Assembly: GCA_000708835.1 (NCBI GenBank)
Contig: DF237000.1
Span: 66,166-130,165 of the forward strand
Direction of reading: 5' to 3'
Origin: Klebsormidium nitens
Lineage: Eukaryota; Streptophyta; Klebsormidiophyceae; Klebsormidiales; Klebsormidiaceae
Length of the DNA: 64,000 bases
Below are positions 49,101 to 59,269 of the stretch, in pieces; position 1 is the first letter of the stretch, and each line of letters opens with the position of its first letter. The notes below the pieces were generated by a model. It was not told where the DNA came from. It worked only from the letters and a program-made list of their open reading frames with translations, and did not search any database. Both the position numbers and the translations under genes were made by a program.

Positions 49101-52100
49101 CAGAATGGCAGGGAGATCACCCCCGGGGACGAGGAGACGAGCTCGGATTACATGGCGCGGATGATCTTTAAGGCGAGAGCGGAGGAGCTGACACTCGCGT
49201 TGGCAAAGCTGGAATCGGAAAACGATCCCAACGTATTCATAGCGGAAGAACCCGTCATTGAGAAACCGGTCGCCAGTGAGGACGTGGTCGCTGCCGAGCC
49301 AGAGCACGATTCTAAAAAGCCAGACGACGGTTCTAACGCCGATTCCGCTTCAGAAACGAAGGAAGAAACAGTCGAGTCGAATGCTGCATCGGCTGCAGGA
49401 GAGGCCGAAGCCAAAGGGGGCCACGTGGCCGAAGCTAAAGGGGAACACGTGGCAGCAGCTCCAATCACCGGGCAGGGGGACGAGAGTGCAGCGAAGGCGG
49501 GTGATTATGTGGCAGCTGAAGAGGGCGACAAGTCAGAGGGCGACAAATCAGCGGTGGCGGACAAGGAGGTTGATCCGAACAGTCTGTCGCTGGGCGATGC
49601 ACACATTGGAGAAAACAAGGTGGGCCTTGACTTGAGACATGAATCCTGGTCGACCAACAGTGCTTGAAAATGATCAATCGGGCTGCTTCGTGTTTCTCAG
49701 GGAATACCGTGGCCGCTCATTCTGGGATCAAGGTGAAACCTTCGTGAGTCTCCAATCCATGGTTTGATTACTCGGCCGAGCGGGAAGGGCCCATTTTTTG
49801 TGAAGGAACCAATTGCGTAACATTTTCTCGCCAAGGCAATGGACTGCCAGTCTTGGCGCAATTGATTGGTTGATCTGCACTGCTTGGGTGTTTCAATAAA
49901 CTGAAACTCTGCCCGCATGAGGTCCCAACCTTGTGTCGAATAGAAGTGGTCCGTCCTATGCGTAACATCTGGGGCACTTTCATGAGTGAAAAATATCTTC
50001 GGTTTTTTCGCCAAACCCCAGGAAGCTTGAAAGCAGTGAAGCCCATGATCCGTCCAGGATCCTAAAGCTAAAATCCTGATCCTTTTTTCAAAAAGCTGCC
50101 TCTGTCTTTCCAGCTCCACCTGCAACTCCACGTCGACAACCTCGACTCGGAGGCGTCGATCCGCGCGCACGAGGACAGCTTCGGCGATTTCAAGTCGCAC
50201 AGCTCGCTCGACAACGACATCCTGAACATCATGGCCGTCGCCAAAGTCGAGGGCGTCGAGAAAGCGGGCGAAGTCAACGGGTTCATCCAGTATAAGCGCC
50301 CGGAAACCCCGGCATATGCGCGCGGGCTGGAGGTGTTGGAGGTCCTCGACCGGTGGCTCGTCGCGAAGCAGGCGGAGCAGTTGCGCCTCCAAACGGCGTC
50401 CGAAAGCGGGCGCAGCACGTCCGAAACCGTCCGAACGGAATCCGACGGTGGTGGGCGGAACGAAAACGGAAGCGTCCGCAGCGTGACGGAGGAAGATGTG
50501 CAGGAGTTGACGGGGCGAGAGGCGCCCGCGCGGTCCCCGCCCGAGAAGACCAAAAAGGGGGGCCGTTTCAGCAGGCTGTTCAGGGGGAGGGGGAAGAAGG
50601 AGAAGGGCGCCAAGGCGGCCAAGGCGGACGCGGTGGCGGGGGCGGCACCCGAGGCGCCAGCTGCCGCAGAGGATGACGTCACGATTTCGGTCAGCGAGGT
50701 CGACCGTGCCGTGGAGGAGTTCTGGGACGACTCTCCGCAGTCCGTGACGGTCACCGACGGCGGGCCCGACGAGCCGGGGCTCCTGAGCCGCATCGCTGAC
50801 ATCATCATCGCGGAGGAGGCGGAGAAGACGCGCCGGGGTGACGTCAGCAGGGCGAAAGACGTCAGCAAGGCAGATGCCAACGAGAAGAGCACTCAGGGCC
50901 GTGGTGACGTGGCTTCCCGGAAGGATGACGTGGCGAAGCCCCGGCTGCTGCCGACGGAGGAGGGTACGGAGGATTCCGGGTCCGTGTGCGACGAAATGGA
51001 CCGCGGAGGGGATGACAACATGAAGCGCATGATGGAAGAAGACGAGAGCGTGTCCGGAAAACCCATCGTCGCAGCCCCGAAAGCCAAAGCCCCCGAACGG
51101 AAAGCCGCGGCTGTTGAGGCCCCGGCAGGTCCCGTTTTGAGGGCCCCGATCCCGGAGGGGCTTCCGCCGGCGGGGAGAGTCAAGGTGAAGGTGCAGATGC
51201 TCAACCGGGAAGCCCGGGGGGCTCCTCAGAGCGGACCTGTGAATGTGAAGACAGAAGCCCGGGGGGATCCCCCGACCGAGCGCGTCAGCGTGCGGATGCT
51301 GAACACAGAGGTGCGGGAAAGTGTGCCGACCGGTCGTGTCAGCGTGCAAATGCTCAACGCAGAGGCCCGGGGGGGTCCACCGGGGGAAGCGCTCGCACAG
51401 ACTGGGGTGTCGAGACGCGTCTCCCGGGCTTTGTTGGAGGGCATGGTACCCGATATGCCGCGAGAGGACCCAGAGGAAGGGATGCCCAGGTGAGGATGCC
51501 ACTTCTCAAAAAATGAGAGGCAACGTTTAGAAAAGGAACGGTTCAGCAGGTTTCTTGTGACTTGAATGATGTAGTGTTCATTAGTCTGCCCAAGGCGTAA
51601 CAGGATCTTCTGCAAGGTAAGGACTGGCCAAGCCTTTTGCTCCTCACGCCTGGAAGGCTCATAGTAACAAAAGCCAGGGGCATCAGTTCGGTAATTCGGA
51701 TCGCATATAATCTGGCATCGGAGACACGCTTGATTTTACGGTTTCGTGCTCCAAGACAAGATTTGCCTCAGCCGCATTCCTCTGTTACCATCCAAGCGAT
51801 TGAGGCGTCGTTGATTTTCCACTGTGTTTCTGGTCAGGGCTCCTTCATAAGCTAAGGGCAAGAGCTCGAAAAGGATTAACACGGGAGGGTTTCGGTCATG
51901 CCTCACGCATACACCTTGTAGGGAACGGCGCTCACATCACATTGGGATTTGCTTCCAAGCTTTCTTTTCTCCTTTCTCAGGCCCGAAGGCGCACCTGAAG
52001 GCCCCCCACCGGACGCTTCGGACGCGTACAAAGCGGAGCTGTCCAAATACACGCTGGAATCGTGGCTCGGGATTGGCCAGTGCGTGTCGCGTTTCCTCGA

Positions 52101-55100
52101 AGACGACCGCAGCAGCATCAGCAGCGAAGCGTACGACTCCGTTGGGGGATCCCTCGACACGGGGACCCCCGTCAGCCTCTCCTGGGACCCCGAACCCGCT
52201 GACGTGGCAGCTGTCCAGGGGGGACACGTGGCGGACGACTGGGGGTACGGCTCGAGCCGGCTCGGGGGTGGAGGGGAGAGACAGGAGAGTTCCGTTCCGT
52301 TCCGGTCCGTTCCGTCGCAGCCGGTTGCGGAGCCAAGGAAGGAATGGGTCAAGCAGGCTGTGAGGCAGTACGAGAACAAGGGGGAGGAGGAGAAAGCGTC
52401 CGGCGCGCGGCAGGCGGTTCCGGAGGTGCAGGGGCGGGTGTCGGATCTGGCGGAAGAACGAAATGCGAAGACGCAGGGGGGCCGGAAAACGAGCGCAGGA
52501 GCAGAAGCGAAGAACGATGCAAGGTCAGCGAACTTAGGCACCCTGAATGAAAGTTCTTTCTGCAGTGACTTGTTTCGGCAGAGCTTTTGATCGAAGTGTG
52601 AGTGCCCGGTCCGGGGCTTTCAAATGCGGGATTGCTTTTCAGCGATTGCGCTGCGGGAAGAGTTTTTCTCTGCTGCCGGAGTTCTGCATGTTGTTGGAAC
52701 ACCTCGAAGTCTTTGCAGGGAAGTTTGACCACGTTCTGAGCCTTTCCGAGAGTGGAAGTAAGCTCCCAATTCGTCGAATAAAATCTCGGGCAGCTTTTTC
52801 TGGTACTTTTGATTGAATTTAAAAATTGTTTGAGAGAGTCGTTTGTAGATTGATGGATGCACTTTCAATTCCGACTGCAGGCATGCTAGGGCGTGGAAGA
52901 TATCTTACCCTTTCTGGGTTTCAAAGACTGTCCATTTCAGAACCTGGTTACACTGATCTCCTGGTTCTGCTTACTTTCTTTTCGCTGGCTGGTTTGGACG
53001 CTTCGAGTTACTCTGAACGCCGACGTTGTCTTTTCATGCTTCAATTACATCAGCACCATTGGCATGACTCTGCTCACAGGCTTGTTCACAAGTAAATAGT
53101 GCATGGTCTATCAAAATCGCTAAACCCGGCCGCGACCGGCCCTTTCGGACGCCCTTGAAACCACATTCGGACGTTCCCTGCAGGCGCGACAGGGAGCTCC
53201 GGAGCCCCTTCTCTAGTTACTGGACCGCGGAGGCCACCACGTCAGCCCCCGACGACGTGTCCGCCCAGTCGAGCGCTCCCCGTTTCGGGGGGATCGCTCT
53301 GAACCCTGACCCGCGCCCGTCCACCCCCCCCGGCCAAGGAATCGCCCCCCTGCCGTCGAAGAGTCCGGATATCGCGCTTCCGAAACGACAGAAAGAAAAG
53401 AGGAGCAATGCTTACGATCCGCAGTGGGCGATTCCGGTGAAGAAAGAGAGTTCCGCGCAGTTGAGGCGGCATCCCAGCGAGACGGAGCTGTTTGAGGAAG
53501 AGGAGCAGGAAGGTGAGAGCTTGAAGCGATCTGAGTGGAGCGGATCTGTTGTGATTCTTTAAAAGGAGGAATATGGTGCAGATTCGCTTTGGTGTCTGGT
53601 GGTAATGACTACGGTTTGAGTTTGCACGTAAACCAATCCTTGAAGATTCCTCTGCAAAGGCAGCTGCCAGTCAATACTGCTGCCGAATCGTTCTCCGGAC
53701 AAAATCTCCCATATCGTTTCCTTGAAAGCCAGTCCCTGTCCTCATTACCACGGCTCCCATTGTGCGAAAATCTGTCGTCGGTTCAGCTTTGTAGATCTTT
53801 GAGTGCTGAAGGTTTCAGCTCGCAAACGTGTTCTTCTTGATTATTCTCCTTGTCCATCGTCACCTCGATTCGTTTAAGTTCCCTCTGCCGCCTCCTGCAA
53901 TGAATGACACTCCCCTTACATTTTTCATTAACCCAGCCGCTAACCTACCCTTGTTTATTCCGCAGACTTCCTGCCCCCCGCCTACCAGGAGGAGTCCACT
54001 TCGGCGGACCCCCTCTCAGCACTGAGTATCAGCCAGGCGATCACCGACTTGGCCGCGTCGACGTTTGCTGACCTCATCACCGACGGGCGCATCTCGACGA
54101 GCCAAGTGGCGGCGTGGCGGGACGAGATTGCGTGGCTGACGTCACCCGGAGACCAGGTCATGGAGATGGTGGCGAGCACGGTGGAGACGCGGACGGGCAG
54201 CATGAAAGACGTGAGCATCGGGTTTGGTTCTCCCTTAACCCGGGGGTTGTTGCCCATTTTGGCGCTTGAAGATTTGAGCGCGGAGTGTGGACTAAAACGT
54301 GACTATCCTTTTAGTATGGCTTGATTTCCCTTCTAGTATTGATTTCGGTAGCAAGTTGGGGACTCGCGGTGGGTTTAGGTTCTAGCTAGTGGCTGCTTCT
54401 GTCATGGATAGTCGGAACGAGCCGGCCATCTTTGAAAGCTCGTATGTTTTCTGGTCTTCGATTTGTGTCTGGCGCATGCTTCTCGCCCATTGCTCGGACG
54501 TCGGAGCTTCGCTCCACCCGCCGCCCTCCTCGTAGAAAACACCTCCCTTGCTTCGGACACACGTGTCACTATCCCGGACGCTTTCCCTCTTCAGATCATC
54601 GTCCAACGGCTCCGTCCGGACGTCCAAACGCCCTACCTGCACTGTGCTCGATCGACGACCCGCTCCTGCGCATCGAACTTCTTCATTTCTACTCTGATTT
54701 GAACGCGTATCTTATCTTTCGGACGCTTGGCCTCTCCAGATGTCGTCCAATGGCTCCATCCGGACGTCCAAATCTCCCTCCCCGCACTGCGCTCGCTCGA
54801 CAACCTGCTCCAGCGCATCAAACTTCTTCGTTTCCAGCCTTTTCTCGAACGCGTATCCTTGACTTTCGGACGCTTTCTCCTCTCCAGATCATCGTCCAAC
54901 GCTCCGTCCAGACGTCCGGTCACGGCGCTTGCTCAACGAGTTGCTGCAGCAAACGAATCTTCTTTGCTTTCACTTTGTTGGGACGCATATCTTACTTCCG
55001 CGGACGCTTCTTCTCTTCAGATCATCGTCCAACGGCTGCGTCCGGACGTCCAAACCTCCCTCCCCGCGCTGCGCTCGCTCGACGACCTGCTCCAGCGCAT

Positions 55101-56949
55101 CGTGCTGCGGCTCAACTCGGGCGGCGCCGCGAGCAAGCGCGAGCTGATGGGCACGCGCGAGCAGACGGTGCAAGTGCTGAAAGCGGCCCTCATGATCAAC
55201 GAGGAGGTCTTGCAAGAAATGGCGGTGCCCGCTGTTTACTGGGCGTCACTTCCAAAGGTGAGGGCTTGGACGTTCCAAAATCTGAGGCTTGTTAAGAGTT
55301 TGCAACTTTTGATCTACTCGGTTTTTGTCAGTTCACATTACTGCAACGGCCGGCAGACGGTTAACGAGTTTGAAGCGGCGCTGACGGTCAACGAGTAAGT
55401 CCTGCAAGCCATGCTGGTGCCCGCTGTTTACTGAGCTTGATTATCGAAGGTAAGGGATTCAAGCTTTTAGCAGGAATTGCACCGGCAACGGCTAGCAGTC
55501 GGTGTCAATGCTCAGAACTGCGCTTTTAACTTCGCCGTGAATGAGGAGCTCGTTTTCTTGATGGCGGTGTCAGCCGTGGCTGGTCGTTGCTGCAACAGCT
55601 GAGGAACAGTTTTAGGGGTAGGGTTCAAGTCTTTTCACAACTTCAAGTTGGAGCAAGCGCGAGCAGATGATGCAGCTCGAAGCAGTCGTATGTGGAAGAA
55701 AACAGCTTCTCAATGCTCAACCAAGCACTACTGAGGTTCCTTCCGACTTTCTCCTCGGTGGTTCGCTCGATTTCTAGGTATCTCGAAATCCTTAGATGCT
55801 CCGCAATCTTCCCTGCAGACCGTCAAGCAAGGTCGCTCGAAAGTTGCAAATTTGAAGCCTGAAACCTCAAAATCCTCTTCACAGACCATCACGCAAGTCT
55901 GCTCTACAGTCAAAACCCTAAACCCCCAAACCCTAAACTCCTAAAACCTTTTTTGCAGACCATCAAGCAAGTGGTGGGCGGCGACATCTTCCAAGCGCTC
56001 ACCAGCAAGTCCGCCAACCCCACGCAGCTCCTCCTCGCGGTTAACCCCAAAACCCCGCGCAACGCGTTCCGGGTTATCAATAATCTGGAGGCCGCGGTCC
56101 ACATGTGGCACTCCATGATGGTCGAAATGGCGGAGCCGCTCGCAAAGAAGCGCGCGGTATACGCGAGCCGCGCGTCGGCGCTCGTGCATGACCTCAAGAT
56201 GACGTGGCCGGGCCTGGAGGCGACGGAGCTCGCCGAGTTCAAGATCACGCGCAACACGGTAAGATTCCGGTTCCGGTCTGTTTTGGTTCCGTCTCTTCCG
56301 TTCCGTTTCGATCCTTTCGTTCTGTGTCTGTGGGAATTTGTGCGTTCTGTGAAAGTATGTGCGCAAGCTCAAGATTACGTGGCCGTGCTTGGAGGGGACA
56401 GAGCTCGCGGAGTTCAGATTGCTGTAAGATTTCCGTTCCTGTTACCATTCGTTCCGTTCGAACCTGGACTAGATCCTGGCAGCTTCCAAAATCTCGGACT
56501 CCGCTGGCCTCAAATGGTCTCAGAAGCGGCTTGCTCATTATTACCGTGCTGCTCTGTTGCAGGACATTGGACGAGCTATTCTGGAGAGTTACTCGCGGGC
56601 GCTCATCAGCCTGTGCGGGAAGACTATAACCTGCCTCGACTACCTCCTGACCATGGACCCGCCCGAGAAATCCGCTAGGCGCTCCCGGTCCCGCCAAACG
56701 CCCGACCGCCAACCGTCGCCGTCGGAAAGCGTCAGCAAGTCTCTGACGAGCAGACCCTCCGGGGGAAGCGCTTCACGGCGCTCGATAGACATTTCAGCCC
56801 TTTCGCGAGCGGCGGAGTCGCCGCCCGAGAATCCGATGCGGCGGTCGGTAGAGGTGACGCCAAAAGCGGAGGGGGGGTCCGGGTCGCAACAAGGTCGGGG
56901 CTGGAGGTTTTTCTCACGAAGAAAATCTCTATCTAAAGAATCAGCGTAA
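46170..56949 (+). CDS. USP-PRONE fusion: universal stress domain plus RopGEF-like domain
   Basis: Eleven exons (46170-46335, 47492-47610, 47998-48116, 48731-49619, 50114-51489, 51981-52523, 53184-53512, 53966-54210, 55021-55257, 55959-56258, 56563-56949) join in phase to about 1,569 residues. Residues 1 to about 160 form a plant-type USP fold (RRVLVAVSSSRSSKDALLW; GATDLVMGGKA; SLADYCLKHARCAVTII). About 1,000 disordered, acidic/Ser-rich residues follow, with a basic patch (RFSRLFRGRGKKEK). A PRONE-like domain spans about 1195-1475: ISQAITDLAASTFADL, VQVLKAALMINEEVLQEMAV, RNAFRVINNLEAAVHMW, DIGRAILESYSRALISL. PRONE proteins activate plant ROP GTPases. The WW-containing loop expected between LLQRIVLRL and VQVLKAAL is replaced by about 18 residues. 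A Ser/Arg-rich tail ends the protein. The exon 4-5 link (49619 to 50114) is the critical join: exon 5 codes from its first base, its first in-frame ATG is 117 bp in, and the frame is closed at 50069. Two genes remain possible if a small 5' exon was missed. Confidence 0.72.
51165..51375 (+). repeat. Degenerate internal protein repeat in exon 5
   Basis: About four units of GRVSVQMLNAEARG-like sequence (GRVKVKVQMLNREARG, GPVNVKTEARG, ERVSVRMLNTEVRE, GRVSVQMLNAEARG) of 17-21 residues each, separated by Pro-rich PPT/PPG steps, lie in the disordered linker. DNA similarity between units is high, so this is a recent in-frame tandem expansion. Confidence 0.85.
54440..54960 (+). repeat. Pseudo-exon copies of PRONE exon 9 5' edge
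   Basis: CAG|ATCATCGTCCAACGGCT-type starts occur at 54595, 54740 and 54888 before the real exon at 55021 (spacing 133-148 bp). Each carries 50-95 bp of exon-like sequence (for example CGTCCGGACGTCCAA and CTGCTCCAGCGCATC). A very decayed fourth may lie near 54500. The copies diverge in frame after the first 20-30 codons. Confidence 0.92.
55340..55700 (+). repeat. Decayed copies of PRONE exon 9 3' edge
   Basis: About 55350-55455 repeats the exon end (GCAGACGGT ... GTGCCCGCTGTTTACTG ... donor-like AAGGTAAGG) with a stop introduced; weaker copies lie near 55480-55580 and 55655-55690. Confidence 0.85.
55815..55958 (+). repeat. Copies of PRONE exon 10 5' edge with telomere-like tract
   Basis: CAG|ACCGTCAAGCAAG (55819) and CAG|ACCATCACGCAAG (55885) precede the real CAG|ACCATCAAGCAAG (55959), spacing 66 and 74 bp. 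Between the last two is an AAACCCTAAACCC-type tract (about 55910-55946). Confidence 0.85.
56355..56445 (+). repeat. Decayed copy of PRONE exon 10 3' edge
   Basis: GCTCAAGATTACGTGGCCG ... GAGCTCGCGGAGTTCA ... GTAAGATTTCCGTTCC matches the exon 10 end and its donor (56258/56259), about 175 bp downstream of it. Confidence 0.88.
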
Positions 56950-59269
56950 CGGTCACTCCATCGGAGGGAGTAGCAACTCAACCACTGGTAAATGTATACG
57001 GGCAGTTTGGTCGGAAGGGTCACAGCACTTCGTCATCCTTGTCGATTTGGAGTACTAGAAAGCACAGTGAAAATGAAGGTGTAGTGACACGGACTTTTTC
57101 TGGGTTTGGTCGTGGGCTTCTGCCGGTATTGAAAAGCGTTCTGGTGTCGAACATTGGATGAAAAGAGTCTCTCGGATTTTCTCTAGGGTCGGCACTACGC
57201 GGCACTAGGTGATGGGAATTTCAGTGCACGGGCTTGAGTAAACGCCGGGCATACGAGTTTCCAACCGAGGGAACTGCGAGTCTAAATTGTCAATTGGTAA
57301 CCACAATCACTAACTTAACCCGTCTATTCTAGTTGTACAGTTTTGGATCGAACAATAACATGGACGGTCCTGGTCAGGCAGGCTACCGAGTATAAGCTGG
57401 CTCAAGGACAGTATTAGAAGGCACGTCGTAGCACTGAACATTCCGTTGTCATAGGTGTCAACAAGTTGGTCGTTTTTGTGGAACTCGCGGAACACAGTGC
57501 CCGCGCAAGTGGGACTTTTTGCCACGTGCAAGACTCGGACGCTTCCAACTTGTGACTCGGATTCTAAGTTCACCCAATGCTCAGGGTCGCTTCCGAAGTT
57601 CCGTCAACGTGCCGCCACTGTCTAGGCTAAGATTTGTCCATCAGTGGGGCCAGGCGCAAACTTGCCGAGTTGTGCATCGATTAGTGAAGCTACCGTCCTT
57701 GATTATAGATGCATGATTCGACGTACCAACTGGCAAGGTTCGATTGCATGATGAGCTCAGCTGGTTACTTAAGTGCGCAGCCTCAGTGGGCAAACGATTG
57801 GCCGGCACCGTCAAGCCTGCCAGGTTGCCAGCTAGATTGTGACTTTCGGACGGCCATCAGGCTCTGGCGGATCGTTGATGCATATTTACCTAGCTAGTAT
57901 ATTATCGATCATATTTCATACGCGCAATTTTGCAATGAATGATCATGCATAACTCATATTGCTGCGCAGACGGTGCACGCGTCAACTTACACCCACTGGG
58001 CTCTAGTAACTCTATTGCATGTACTTGGTGACCGTTAGGTGCAGTGCCAGGGCTGCTAGCTAGAACAGATCGACCCCAAGATCCCCATTTCAAGTCACGT
58101 CCTTTACCGTATAGTACCCCATGGAAAAGCTACTAGCCTGGCTAGAGTTGATTAAAATTGCAGTTGGCAGCAGACTGCTTCAAGTCGATAGTGTCACTTC
58201 AGTCGTGTGGGCCGAGCCTGGCCGCGCCGGCCAATGAATCCGCGCAACCAAGAAGCCGGGTGCATCCATGGTTTGTTATACATTGACGACGTACTTTCGG
58301 CGGCCAAATGCGTTTCAACTCTCTATACGCGAGCCCAGCTTTCAGCGCTGGTAGGACCTTCGCGCGGTCAGAACGCAGTGCGAGAGTTTCGATCATGCGG
58401 CGCATACGATGAGAGCACTGCAACGAGTCAACTACGACATACTTGTTTCGCCGTCTGATGCCCGGGCTCGAGCAAGTAATTCCAGTCAGATCAATAATTC
58501 TCGACATGTGAGAAGGCTGGACGGGATCCCCACCGAAAGAGGCGGGCCGGTGTGTGTACAACTGGCAAGCTGCCAACGTACTGTCGCAAAACGGTCATTT
58601 GAATCAAAGCAGGCAGGCCCAATTTAACGGCCCAGAAGTGATACAAATACGTAACTTAAGTTTCTACTCATAACTCGTCTGACGTTCAATCAAATACTTA
58701 ATCCATCTTTATTTAAGACGCCACATACAACAGCGGGCCCACTTTACATAGTACCATACCGAAGACTGAAAGGACACTCCGCCTTGAGACTGTCGATCCA
58801 CGTTTTGTCCGAGAAGCCAATAGATAGTCTGTCGCTCTTCAAAAGACATCCTTAGGCGACCTCCAAAAGATGTCGCCCCCGCTCGCGCTGGCTGGTCTCT
58901 TTTCTTTTTATTTTTCTTAAAAGCCCCAAAATTGCCCGCAGCACATGACATACCGAGTCAAAGACCCGCTCATTTGACTTCGGATTCAAGCGATGACGAT
59001 GACGCCTCCTTCTATTCTCAACCCCATTTCCCTCCTCTCCTATGCGCCGCTCTCACTCATCCTAATGCGTTCTCAGAGGAGCCTCAGCAAGATTTGCGAT
59101 CTACGTTCGTGCCTATCTTATAATGACGGTTCTTAAAACTGTACCAAACTGTTCAGTATCCTGTCGGTTAACACCTCAAGCCGTCGACTCCTTGTTCGGA
59201 TCCCCGGAGGGCCTCTGCTTGACGTCAGAGCGACGTCAGCCGACCTGCCCCCACGCGCGCAGGCGCTTT
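56950..59269. other. Intergenic between convergent genes
   Basis: The USP-PRONE gene and the cupredoxin gene converge here. Over 2.3 kb I see no supported exon, inverted-repeat element or RNA. Confidence 0.5.

Noticed and set aside
49620-49667. USP gene ending at the stop at 49667
   Set aside because: Possible, but it leaves exon 5 without a start; the spliced join explains both sides. Kept as the main alternative.
49697-51502. 601-codon minus-strand frame
   Set aside because: It is the antisense shadow of the GC-rich USP-PRONE exon 5; its His/Arg/Leu-rich composition matches no family.
54595-54720. Alternative PRONE exon 9
   Set aside because: The acceptor and first codons match, but the frame diverges and no donor gives the phase needed for exon 10.
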